A DNA stretch of 64,000 nucleotides from NCBI RefSeq assembly GCF_001650695.1, contig NZ_LWQS01000040.1, positions 24,299-88,298 on the forward strand. The letters run 5' to 3'. Made by a program: the position numbers and the translations under genes. The notes beneath the pieces are model-generated. The model was not told the DNA's origin, did not search any database, and worked only from the letters and a program-made list of their open reading frames with translations. The stretch comes from Chloroflexus islandicus. GTDB lineage: Bacteria; Chloroflexota; Chloroflexia; Chloroflexales; Chloroflexaceae. Positions 35,459 to 43,836 of the stretch are shown in pieces. The first letter of the stretch is position 1. Each line of letters opens with the position of its first letter.

Positions 35459-35465
35459 CGCCGCC

Positions 35466-35840
35466 TCACCACCCCAGCATCAGCGCCACTACCCCCAACC
35501 CAACCAGCATGACACCCATACCTACAAAGACCATGAGAAACAGATTGCCTTCACCCTTGATGCTCGCCCGGTCGGGCTGGTTGGGCGGGTAGCGGACAAT
35601 GACCGTCTGGCCAACAGTATGGGCAGGAGGATTGGAAGCGGCCTTCCCGGTGAAGATCACTTCTTGACCATTTTGCGCAATAAAGCGCACCACCGGCTTA
35701 GCCGCGCCTTCGTCGTCAATCTCCAAATCAATCACAGCGCCTTGGGTTTCAATGGAATGCCCCAAGTAGTGGCCTTGATAGAAGACGAAACCGGCGAACA
35801 CGAGCGCGAAGAATCCCATCCCAATCAGAAACAGCGCCAT
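35466..35840 (-). CDS. DUF3592 two-helix membrane protein
   Basis: The 124-residue protein has one N-terminal helix (about 3-20), a soluble beta-domain with GAVIDLEIDDEG, VRFIAQNGQEVIFTGKAASNPP and VIVRYPPNQPDRASIKGEGN, and a C-terminal helix pair (about 100-122). The domain is typical of DUF3592, of unknown function. It is the intact version of the frameshifted gene at 30974-31392. It lies directly upstream of the GH114 lipoprotein. Confidence 0.8.
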   Translation of the reverse strand: MALFLIGMGFFALVFAGFVFYQGHYLGHSIETQGAVIDLEIDDEGAAKPVVRFIAQNGQEVIFTGKAASNPPAHTVGQTVIVRYPPNQPDRASIKGEGNLFLMVFVGMGVMLVGLGVVALMLGW

Positions 35841-35977
35841 AGATCACCTCAGAGTCGCGTGATTGCCCTAGCGCTGGCTATCGTAGCAAATGAAGATTAA
35901 GGCGATGTTATGAATTGCTCTCAACTGGAACGCTTGCTGCAACCAGCGCGCAATCACAGCACGCCAGCCACGCAACA

Positions 35978-36006
35978 CCCCCGCCCTGCATCAGACAGAG
36001 CGGGGG
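35978..36006 (-). terminator. Possible terminator after the large CSLREA gene
   Basis: CCCCCGC (35978-35984) and GCGGGGG (36000-36006) pair over seven bases with a 15-base loop, 53 bases beyond the CSLREA stop. No T-tract is present on the minus side. Confidence 0.35.
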
Positions 36007-36058
36007 CAAACGTACACTACTACAGCCTTACCAAGAACTCGCTGCGATTGAAGCTATC

Positions 36059-38965
36059 TCAAGAACGCGTCACTAGCGGCACATAGACCTTCACATTGAC
36101 CGTAACGGTATCGGCGCAGAGATTGTTACCCTCGTTGATCTCAGCCACAGCGCCATCCGGGTTCACCCGGCAGACGCCGCCAGCAGCCGGGTTCGCCAGC
36201 GTACCAGTGGTGGTAGGCGTGACGCTGACCACGACCTCGAACGAACTCGCAGGAGCGCCAAGCGTTACCTCATCGCCATCAGCGGTGCAGGTCAGGGTGG
36301 TGCCGGCAATGGCACATGCGATATTGCTGCCATTCGTCACGTTCACGAGATTCTGCACTACCGGCGTACCATAGGTTGCGCCAAGCGGCAAATCGTCACG
36401 GAAGATCGCTTGCCCGCTGGCAAAGGCAGCGGCGGCGATGCTAGCATTGGCAACGGTCACTGTCCATGTAAACGGCTGGCCAACCGTCGCCGTGTCACTG
36501 GCATTATTGGTCTTAACCGCCGAGAGATCGGCAAATGCCGCCTCCACGGCGCCAATGTCACAGACCACAAGGCTATCGCTATTGCCGTTTTGGGGGCGGG
36601 CAACACCATTTTGTGATTGGTTATTGACCGGCGCCGCAGCGCAGACCGCATTGTCGCCAGCGTCAATCGCTACGCTGCCGGGCAGCAGCGGGAAATAGCC
36701 GGGTACACCGGCGAATGGGCCGAAATTCAACTGCGCCACTGTAACTTGGGTGAAGCTTGAACCACAGGTATTATCAGTGGTCAGATTCGTGGTGCTACCA
36801 GCAGCAAACGCGCCAAAACAATTACCGCCACTGACACTATTAGCGATAATTGTATTCTTGACCGTGACGCTGCCGCCGTTAACATCGATGCCGCCGCCGC
36901 TCGTATTGGCCCGGTTGCGCCAGAAGGTCGCATTCACCACCGCTAGGGTACCGTTCACGCTGTTATAGATGCCGCCGCCGCGGTTAGTCGCCTGATTGCC
37001 GGAAAAGGTGCTATTGGCGATGGTGGCTGCGCCATTGCTGCTGTAGATAGCGCCGCCGGTTAGAGCGGCGCTATTGCCGCGAAATGTGCTACTGGTGACG
37101 ATCAACGTGCCGGGATCATTATCGATCGCACCGCCATTCTGAGCGCTATTTTCATCAAAAAAGCTATCGCGCACGGTTAGCGAGCCGTTGCCGGCGTTCT
37201 CAATCCCGCCGCCAAACTGAGTAGCGGTATTGCGAACAAAGGTACTGTTAAGCACGGTAACTGTGCCGCCGTTATTCAACACACCGCCACCGCTGCCAGT
37301 GACTCTGCCGTTCGCGATGGTCAACGAGCGCAACGTCAATATGGCGCCATTGTTGACCGCCAACACCCGCACACTATCATTGCCGCTAATGGTGATATTC
37401 TGGCCGCTGCCATTGATCGTCAGCGCACCCTGCCCGCTGACAATGTTCGGCAATGTCGAGCCAAGCGTGATCGTACCGTTCACGCTGAAGAGGATCGTAT
37501 CATCGCCAGCGCCGCCGATCCCGCAATCGGCATTAGCTGGCGCATCATTCGCCGCCAAGATCGCTTCGCGCAGCGAGCACAAGGAATCACCCGTTGTGTT
37601 GTCATTCAACGTATTAACGAGGTAGCTTACCGGTTGGAGCGAACGCTCATACGCGCCAATATCACAGATTGCTGAGCTGTTATTATCACCGTCTTGCGGA
37701 CGGGCCGCGCCGCGTTGGTCGGTTGAGGGGCAACCGCTACTTGTACCGGCATCAATCGCTACGCTGCCCGACAGCAACGGGAGGTAAGCCGGCGAACCAG
37801 TGAGTGGGCCAACATTCAATTGGGCAAGCGTTACTTGGGTAAAGCTGGCGCCACAGGAATTATCGGTGGCCAGATTATTGGCACTGCCGGGTAAGAATGG
37901 GCCAGCGCAATTGCCGCCGCTCGTACTGTTGGCGACGATCGTATTCTTGATGGTAACATTGGGAACAGCATCTGTACTCACAAATATGCCCCCGCCAGTA
38001 TTAGCAGCATTATTGGCGATAGTGTTATTGTTCAGAGTGCCTGTGCCGAGAATGAACAAGGCTCCGCCATTGCTGCCTGCGCTATTCGTAACAAAGGTGC
38101 TGTTCGTGATGGTTACAAAGCCCAAACCGAATATGCCGCCGCCACGACCCGTAGCGGTATTATTTGCAAAGGCGCTTTTCGTAACTATCAGTGTGCCGCT
38201 ACTGACAATCCCGCCGCCGCCGAAAACGGCATTAGTCGTGCTGTTGCCGGAAAACGTGCTGTTACTGATCGCTACGCTACCGCCATTATTGTAGATACCG
38301 CCGCCGAGTTGGGCGCTATTGCCAGAAAACACGCTGTTGCTAATGGTCACAGCATTTGTCTCACTGGAAATACCACCGCCAAGGGCAGCGTTATTATTAG
38401 AAAACACACTGTTGTTAACCGTTACTGTGCCGCTGCTTGTATTGGCAATACCGCCGCCATTGCTGGCATTAGCGTTGTTTCCGGTAAAGATACTATTGTT
38501 TACGGTGAGCGTGCCGGCATTCGAGATACCGGCGCCGTTGCCGGCGCCCACTAAGCCATCGGCCATTATAAGCGATTGGATCGTCAAGGTAGCGTTGCTG
38601 TCAACGACCATCAATCGCACGAGATTATTGCCGCTGATGGTGATGGTCTGCCCGCTCCCGTCAATCGTAAGCGCTCCCTGCCCGCTGACAATGTTCGGCA
38701 AGGTCGCGCTCAGCGTAATTATGCCGCTCACGCTAAACGTAATCGTATCATCGCTCGCGCTCGGAGCACCGGGGCAATCGGTATCCGGGCCGTTATTGGC
38801 CTCTTGGATAGCTTCGCGCAGGGTGCAACGACCATCGTTGGCGATGGTGTCATTGAGGGAGGTGACAACATACCCGGCAGCGTAAACGGGATGCGAGCGA
38901 AATCCTGCTAACAGCAGCGTTCCCAACCAGAGGGCGGAAAGCAAGCGCAGAAGAGGTTTGTTCAT
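36059..38965 (-). CDS. Large CSLREA beta-helix surface protein with two modules
   Basis: From the ATG at 38965 the product is 968 residues with a signal sequence (about 8-30). Two CSLREA modules appear: CTLREAIQEAN (about residue 45) and CSLREAILAAND (about residue 470), each followed by a right-handed beta-helix rich in NSTFSGN and GGGI rungs and closed by CDIGAYE or CDIGAVE. A single DUF11/CARDB-like sandwich and the tail VKVYVPLVTRS end the protein, as in its shorter neighbour. Such proteins are secreted or surface-attached. The longer in-frame reading to 39082 would precede the signal peptide and is rejected. Confidence 0.85.
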   Translation of the reverse strand: MNKPLLRLLSALWLGTLLLAGFRSHPVYAAGYVVTSLNDTIANDGRCTLREAIQEANNGPDTDCPGAPSASDDTITFSVSGIITLSATLPNIVSGQGALTIDGSGQTITISGNNLVRLMVVDSNATLTIQSLIMADGLVGAGNGAGISNAGTLTVNNSIFTGNNANASNGGGIANTSSGTVTVNNSVFSNNNAALGGGISSETNAVTISNSVFSGNSAQLGGGIYNNGGSVAISNSTFSGNSTTNAVFGGGGIVSSGTLIVTKSAFANNTATGRGGGIFGLGFVTITNSTFVTNSAGSNGGALFILGTGTLNNNTIANNAANTGGGIFVSTDAVPNVTIKNTIVANSTSGGNCAGPFLPGSANNLATDNSCGASFTQVTLAQLNVGPLTGSPAYLPLLSGSVAIDAGTSSGCPSTDQRGAARPQDGDNNSSAICDIGAYERSLQPVSYLVNTLNDNTTGDSLCSLREAILAANDAPANADCGIGGAGDDTILFSVNGTITLGSTLPNIVSGQGALTINGSGQNITISGNDSVRVLAVNNGAILTLRSLTIANGRVTGSGGGVLNNGGTVTVLNSTFVRNTATQFGGGIENAGNGSLTVRDSFFDENSAQNGGAIDNDPGTLIVTSSTFRGNSAALTGGAIYSSNGAATIANSTFSGNQATNRGGGIYNSVNGTLAVVNATFWRNRANTSGGGIDVNGGSVTVKNTIIANSVSGGNCFGAFAAGSTTNLTTDNTCGSSFTQVTVAQLNFGPFAGVPGYFPLLPGSVAIDAGDNAVCAAAPVNNQSQNGVARPQNGNSDSLVVCDIGAVEAAFADLSAVKTNNASDTATVGQPFTWTVTVANASIAAAAFASGQAIFRDDLPLGATYGTPVVQNLVNVTNGSNIACAIAGTTLTCTADGDEVTLGAPASSFEVVVSVTPTTTGTLANPAAGGVCRVNPDGAVAEINEGNNLCADTVTVNVKVYVPLVTRS

Positions 38966-39108
38966 GGCAAGGCCTCGGCATTGCGAATAGGATAGCTGGA
39001 TGACGCCTACAGCGAACGTTTCGCAATACCGCGCCAAGAAGCAGAGCTTGCGAAGGCGATAAGTGAAACTGTTCTGGTTCAAACTATAAAGGAGAGAAAC
39101 CGTAACTG

Positions 39109-39127
39109 CAAGTTACAAAACATTCAC
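39109..39127. promoter_or_regulatory. Element shared upstream of both CSLREA genes
   Basis: AAGTTACAAAACATTCACC here matches AAGTTACAAAATATTCATC at 30636-30654 in 17 of 19 positions, about 150 and 310 bases upstream of the two CSLREA starts respectively. TTTCGCAATA also appears near both. It may be a common regulator site or a relic of gene duplication. Confidence 0.4.
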
Positions 39128-39161
39128 CAAACTCACCCTCACAAAAGAGCGGCCAAACACC

Positions 39162-39551
39162 TCAATCGTAAGCTACCTCTGCCCGTTTCGCCTTCACGCG
39201 CCCGTGCTCATCAAAGGCGATCTCGCGCATCAACCACGCGAAATCCCAAACAGCGAAGGCATTATCTTCCGCGTAGATCCATACGAAGTCGCCAACGTTG
39301 TTGAGCGGCGGGCCCAAGCGCTGCAAGACCTCTTCTTTGGTCATTCCGATCTGAATTTGCTGAAACGCTTGCTCGGAATAACCGGGGGCAAAGCGCGTAT
39401 CAATCGCCGGATACGGGAAGAAGTAGCCTTCGGGGCCAACCGCAATCACGAGGATGAGCAAACCGCAGCTTAGCACGGTGATGGTCAGCGGGATGAGGAG
39501 CAGAACGAAGGCGAGCGGTCGCTGGAGCGAGCGATGGAATATAGCAGGCAT
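39162..39551 (-). CDS. SmpA/OmlA (BamE-like) domain protein
   Basis: The 129-residue protein has an N-terminal helix (about 14-37) and the domain FQQIQIGMTKEEVLQRLGPPLNNVGDFVWIYAED, with the GMTKEEVLxxLGxP signature of SmpA/OmlA folds. In proteobacteria BamE shares this fold and works in outer-membrane assembly, but the fold is also found in unrelated exported proteins, so no BAM role is implied. It lacks a lipobox, so it is probably anchored by the N-terminal helix. It follows the large CSLREA gene upstream on the same strand by 196 bases. Confidence 0.75.
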   Translation of the reverse strand: MPAIFHRSLQRPLAFVLLLIPLTITVLSCGLLILVIAVGPEGYFFPYPAIDTRFAPGYSEQAFQQIQIGMTKEEVLQRLGPPLNNVGDFVWIYAEDNAFAVWDFAWLMREIAFDEHGRVKAKRAEVAYD

Positions 39552-39690
39552 AGACTGAGTCCTGTTTGAGAGTCATTCACCGGTAGATCATTTCTCGATT
39601 GGATTGCTAGCCATGCGTATCAACAACCAATGATACCGCTACAACCGCAGATACCAATCTGCCACCAACTACTAGCAGCGCCACGATGCG

Positions 39691-40494
39691 CTATTGCCAG
39701 TGCTGCAGTTCGGCCAGCAGCACTCCTTTGCGATCGAGCTTACGGCTCTGCGGCTGGGCAAAGCCTGCTTCTGTTTGAATCATCTGGTCAGCAAACGAAA
39801 ACCGGTATCGTTTACGAACGTCTTGGCCAATCGTGAAATAGGCCTGCTCGTGCTCGGGCACAGCAACCATCGAGAGCTGGGTTGGGAAATCACCTGCAGT
39901 TTGCATAGTAGCCGCTAACACTGCAAAGCCGCAATCCACGCTAAAATGCGGTTGGTATTCCATGACCAAACGGCAGCACGTCTGATAACGTCCGGCACTC
40001 TCGCCAGTGACAGCCTTCGCATCAGAACCAACCACATCGCCGAGTGAGAAATTCGTGAGCGCCAAAACATCAGACGCAGCAGCGAGCCTGACGATGCCCC
40101 TGCCCGGCTCAATCACGCACGCTGCCCGTTGCGGCCCGGCCACAAGGCTGTGGACACTATGATTGGGAACGTTCACAATCGTCTTGCCGGCCAGTCGGCT
40201 CTCGATCGTATCCGGCGCCAGCGCACCGCTGAGCACATCTGCAAACACCTTCATGATATGCACATAGTGTTTGCCGCGCCGATACATTCCTGCCGGATGC
40301 GGCGCCACCATTTGCAGATTCATAAACACACCCTGCCGGTTAAGCCCAAACGCCGGATAAAAGTGTTCGCCATCTTTTTGCTGAACGAGCAACTGGTCTG
40401 CGTTTGGCAAGGTGAACTTGATCGGGCGTGCCGAAATATCGAAATTCATGCCAATATAGGTTTGGCCGGCATAGAGCACAAAGCTTGTACACAT
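39691..40494 (-). CDS. Linear amide C-N hydrolase (choloylglycine-hydrolase-like Ntn hydrolase)
   Basis: The ATG at 40494 gives 267 residues beginning MCTSFVLY, so after Met removal Cys would be the N-terminal nucleophile, the hallmark of the CBAH/penicillin V acylase Ntn family. YIGMNFDI with the catalytic-type Asp, FGLNRQGVFMNLQMV and LALTNFSLGD fit the family. Family members cleave amide bonds of bile salts, penicillin V, ceramide or acyl-homoserine lactones; the substrate is unknown here. The Cys-first rule decides the start over an ATG 24 bases upstream. Confidence 0.85.
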   Translation of the reverse strand: MCTSFVLYAGQTYIGMNFDISARPIKFTLPNADQLLVQQKDGEHFYPAFGLNRQGVFMNLQMVAPHPAGMYRRGKHYVHIMKVFADVLSGALAPDTIESRLAGKTIVNVPNHSVHSLVAGPQRAACVIEPGRGIVRLAAASDVLALTNFSLGDVVGSDAKAVTGESAGRYQTCCRLVMEYQPHFSVDCGFAVLAATMQTAGDFPTQLSMVAVPEHEQAYFTIGQDVRKRYRFSFADQMIQTEAGFAQPQSRKLDRKGVLLAELQHWQ

Positions 40495-40645
40495 CGTAAA
40501 GGCACATCCTCTCAGCAACGATCAACAACGCTGGAAGCGGTATGACGCACTTCAACCACTACAGTGTAATAGACAACTACAATACGCAGCGTCATACAAT
40601 AGTGACCTCGTCGAGCCCATTATGAAACTCCTCTCCCTAACAACA

Positions 40646-40846
40646 GTTCAAGGGCGGACAGAATACTGGAACCCGGCCCTGAAAGGCCGGGCTAGGGTTA
40701 CAAAGCCCGCTGCGCGGGTTGACGATCCCTCACCCCCGGCCCCTCTCCCACTATCGCGAAAGAGGGGAGTGCAGCGCCGGGTGTTGAGGTATTGCACAGC
40801 AATCAACGGTTGTACTCGACCAAATGTTCTGTCCGCCCCTCAACTG
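40646..40846. repeat. MITE-like element, complete copy
   Basis: The 201-bp unit starts with GTTCAAGGGCGGACAGAA and ends with the inverted TTCTGTCCGCCCCTCAAC. Inside lie the double palindrome, a CCC-rich hairpin and a GTGCAGCGCCGGGTGTTGAGG segment. Copies at 48171-48376, about 56855-57064, 57068-57260 and about 63728-63933 share the same order. No ORF of note. Confidence 0.75.
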
Positions 40847-40908
40847 ACAACAGAGAGGGTAGCAGAGCGCAACGACCTAGACCACTGGCATCACATTCCC
40901 TGCGACGA

Positions 40909-42843
40909 TTACGGCGCAGCAATAACTGCACGCCAAAACTCATTGACATCCCTGCCAACGTAGGTTTCAGCTAAATCAACCATTAATGCCACTGCCTCCA
41001 CATCGCGGCGCAACTCCTCACTGCCGTGAGCGCTCATAGCGGCAAGAATAGCGCGTGCCACTTGGACATGCTCTGCTTGAATAAGCGCCGACTCGTTCGA
41101 TGGTGGCTCCACCAACTCGCGCACCAGCGGCAGCCAGAGATGTAACGCCAACCGGACTTGCGCGCGAAGTTGGGGGTCATTTGCCAGCAACATAGCGAGT
41201 TCTAGGCGATGGCGCTCATAGACCGCAATCCAATGCTGACCAGATAGAGTAGCTGCCAACTGCTCATCCCGGAAGCGGCGCAAGACCTGAAGATCGTGCC
41301 AGCCTGAAGCTGAACTGGAAAGGGCGACCTCGGCCCCACAACCCGGCGTACAGTTTGTTGGCTCGCCGCTACATGTGTCTAATGGCACAACCATCTGGCC
41401 GGGTGTGGCAAACAGGAGCGCTTTCTCGGCATTGAGCCGGCCAGCGGTGATACGTGTACGCACAATTGATGGCAGATAGAGCCGCATGACAAACCGATCC
41501 GCATCGAGCATCGCGTCCGGCGCTGGCACAGCTTCGGTCGTTTGCGTAGCGCCTTGTGGAGGGGGGAAATCGTCTGCCGATTGATACAAACGCCACCAAA
41601 GCTGCACATTATTCAACTGTGGATTAGCGGATTGGATCAGGCCGGCCACACCGGCGACAAAAGGCGCGGCAGCGGAGGTGCCATCAGCCGTCCGGTAGCT
41701 ATTGTTGAGATTCAGACTGTAGATATCCTTGCCCGGCGCCACAATATCAAGATAGCTATCACGATTGGAGAAATTCGCTTCCCGATCGTACTTATCACTT
41801 GCGCCGACCGCCATTACTCGCGGTGAGGAAGCAGGGTAACTGGTACGCTGCTTGTCGGAGTCATTACCAGATGCAGCAATGAGCAGACTGCCACTCTCGA
41901 AAGCATAGTTAATAGCCCGTGCTAATGTCTGTGAACAACCACAGTTCGAGGGCATGCCAAGACTCATGCTAATGATTCTTGCACCTGATTGGGCCGCATA
42001 CTGAATACCCTGTGCGACCCACTCTGCTGTGCCGCCTCCTTGGTTATCTAAAACTTTCACTGGTAGAATCTGGCAACCTCGGCAGACCCCGGCTATGCCC
42101 GCACCGTTGTGCGTATTCGCAGCCGCAATGCCAGCGACAAACGTACCGTGGCCGTGATCATCCATCGCATTGTGATCGTTATTAACAAAATCGCGATCAA
42201 TATCGGTACGCACGCGCCCACCAGCTAAATCGGGATGGGTGTAATCGACGCCTGTATCGATAATCGCTATCAGCACTGTAGGCAATCCTTGGGTAATATC
42301 CCAAGCTTCAGGCGCATCGATATCAGCATCAGGTCGGCCACCAGTTTGTCCGGTATTATGCAACCCCCATTGCTGGCGAAAGTCAGAATCGTTAGGGATA
42401 TCGGTGATCCGGTAGATTCGATTGGGTTCGGCATACTCGATAGCCGGATGGTTGCGGTAATCCGCCATCATCGAAAAGATATCAATACCCGGCGGCACGA
42501 CCAACTTGAAAATGCCTTTGAGACCGTATTGCATTGCCGTTTCGTCAGTAGCCTTGATCTCGTTGAACAGCGGCACGATGGTTTGTACCGCATATTGGCG
42601 ATTGAGCCAATCTAATGAGGTGATCCCAAACGAAGCAATTGCGGCTGAATCAGTGTTAGATGCATGCGCCGCCACTTGCGCTGCCGCATCCGGCTTCAAA
42701 CCGATCAGAATCTCGTTCTGGACAAACGCACCTTCCAATACCGATGCGGGGGGCAAACTAGAGGTCTTGACGATGACTAGATGTGTTCCATTCAACAGCA
42801 GCGCAATGATCAGGCTAACAGCAAAAAAGATTGGGCGGCGCAT
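40909..42843 (-). CDS. Exported subtilisin-family (S8) serine protease
   Basis: The 644-residue protease has a signal sequence (about 5-30), a propeptide (about 40-150) with NEILIGLKPDAAAQ and GIFKLVVPPGIDIFSMM, and a catalytic domain with Asp196 (AIIDTGVDYTHPDL), His232 (HGHGTFVAGI), oxyanion Asn327 (AASGNDSD) and Ser390 (DGTSAAAPFVAG). A 220-residue C-terminal region of unknown fold follows, including paired Cys (TCSGEPTNCTPGC). It should be secreted and self-processed. AGGAGGAAG precedes the ATG. The upstream gene, 15 bases away, encodes a lipoprotein that resembles this propeptide. Confidence 0.92.
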   Translation of the reverse strand: MRRPIFFAVSLIIALLLNGTHLVIVKTSSLPPASVLEGAFVQNEILIGLKPDAAAQVAAHASNTDSAAIASFGITSLDWLNRQYAVQTIVPLFNEIKATDETAMQYGLKGIFKLVVPPGIDIFSMMADYRNHPAIEYAEPNRIYRITDIPNDSDFRQQWGLHNTGQTGGRPDADIDAPEAWDITQGLPTVLIAIIDTGVDYTHPDLAGGRVRTDIDRDFVNNDHNAMDDHGHGTFVAGIAAANTHNGAGIAGVCRGCQILPVKVLDNQGGGTAEWVAQGIQYAAQSGARIISMSLGMPSNCGCSQTLARAINYAFESGSLLIAASGNDSDKQRTSYPASSPRVMAVGASDKYDREANFSNRDSYLDIVAPGKDIYSLNLNNSYRTADGTSAAAPFVAGVAGLIQSANPQLNNVQLWWRLYQSADDFPPPQGATQTTEAVPAPDAMLDADRFVMRLYLPSIVRTRITAGRLNAEKALLFATPGQMVVPLDTCSGEPTNCTPGCGAEVALSSSASGWHDLQVLRRFRDEQLAATLSGQHWIAVYERHRLELAMLLANDPQLRAQVRLALHLWLPLVRELVEPPSNESALIQAEHVQVARAILAAMSAHGSEELRRDVEAVALMVDLAETYVGRDVNEFWRAVIAAP

Positions 42844-42858
42844 ACAATCTTCCTCCTG

Positions 42859-43263
42859 TCACTTCGTTTCAACAGGTTGATTCAGCTCAGCATAAGCCAC
42901 ATTCGGATCCGCGCCATATTCTTGGATCATGGCATTAAGATTTGTTCCCGCTGGCACTACCAATTTGTAGACACCGGCGAGACCATACCGTACAGCAATC
43001 GGATCGTCTAGAGACGCCTCCGGGAACACTGGGATCATACGCTGAACTCGCCACTTTTGATTGAGCTCATCCAATGAAGGTATGCCGGTATTTGCCGGAT
43101 TAGGGTTCTTTGGCTGTTGGATGGATGGCGCCGCCTCAACTGTTAACCCGATCAAGATTTCACGCTCGCCAGCGGAAGGATTGGCACAGGCCGATATGCT
43201 TATTACTAATGTAATTGTTGCCATCCATTTTGCTATAGCCTTCATTTTTTGATCCACCATCAT
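42859..43263 (-). CDS. Lipoprotein resembling the subtilase propeptide
   Basis: The 134-residue product has a lipobox (ITLVISISAC) and then a domain matching the propeptide of the neighbouring protease: EILIGLTVEA against EILIGLKPDA, GIPSLDELNQKWRVQRMIPVF against GITSLDWLNRQYAVQTIVPLF, RYGLAGVYKLVVPAGTNLNAMI against QYGLKGIFKLVVPPGIDIFSMM, and DPNVAYAELN against HPAIEYAEPN. It has no protease domain. As the first gene of the unit it could act as a membrane-tethered inhibitor or folding helper. The start at 43263 or the next ATG (43260) is set by AGGAAG; the difference is one residue. Confidence 0.8.
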   Translation of the reverse strand: MMVDQKMKAIAKWMATITLVISISACANPSAGEREILIGLTVEAAPSIQQPKNPNPANTGIPSLDELNQKWRVQRMIPVFPEASLDDPIAVRYGLAGVYKLVVPAGTNLNAMIQEYGADPNVAYAELNQPVETK

Positions 43264-43797
43264 CCCTTCTTCCTGCGCGTCGAAAGAATCTGAATGAGCC
43301 GATGCAACCAACCTTATCAAGAGGATTTCTCTGCTACCAGTCTGATCAGCCGAAGATTATAGCAACCGTATATTTTGATCAGGATCATATTTTTACTTTT
43401 TATTAATCGATTTTCGTGACAATTCTGTCACTGGTTCGCTTTACGAAACAACAAACACAATCCCGCTTACCGGTAATTGCAGGCAAGAAATCCCCTCTCT
43501 ATCAACCCTGATAGTATCTAGAGAGGTACCAGATCACGTATAAAGCTGTTTCAAACGCTATTGCACGAGATGAGCGAGCGACAAGGAGATGTTTTCGGCG
43601 TAGTTTTTACAGTGCTTTGCAGTGGTATAATCTTACGCGGTTTTTGTGAAGTATCGCTCAAAACCTATTATACTATGCAGTAGATACCGTGTAAAGGAGT
43701 CAAAAGTGCTTAATTTTTAGATATCAATGCATCACGCGACGATCACAGCCTGTCCTTCGACAATAGCGCAATGTTTCGCCAGAGTAGCAATCACCCG
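43264..43797. other. AT-rich gap with an unused-looking promoter and ribosome site
   Basis: The region has TGG-TATAAT (43623-43631), a second TATACT near 43670 and a strong AAAGGAG (43693-43699), followed by a GTG that meets a stop after four codons (43706-43720). No larger frame is credible on the plus strand, so this may be a remnant of a gene start or a small regulatory transcript. The minus strand presumably contains the lipoprotein/subtilase promoter near 43330-43400. Confidence 0.45.
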
Positions 43798-43828
43798 CAG
43801 GCTGCCCGCACTCGGGCAGGCAGCCTGC
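43798..43828 (-). terminator. Hairpin after the GH31 gene
   Basis: GCAGGCTGCC (43798-43807) and GGCAGCCTGC (43819-43828) pair over ten bases, with an inner CCCG/CGGG pair, nine bases beyond the GH31 stop. No T-tract. Confidence 0.55.
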
Positions 43829-43836
43829 AGATTCAT

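Noticed and set aside
42859..43263. Lipoprotein as a degraded fragment of a second protease
   Set aside because: It has an intact lipobox, ribosome site and complete domain, ends cleanly before the protease gene, and no catalytic remnants follow it.
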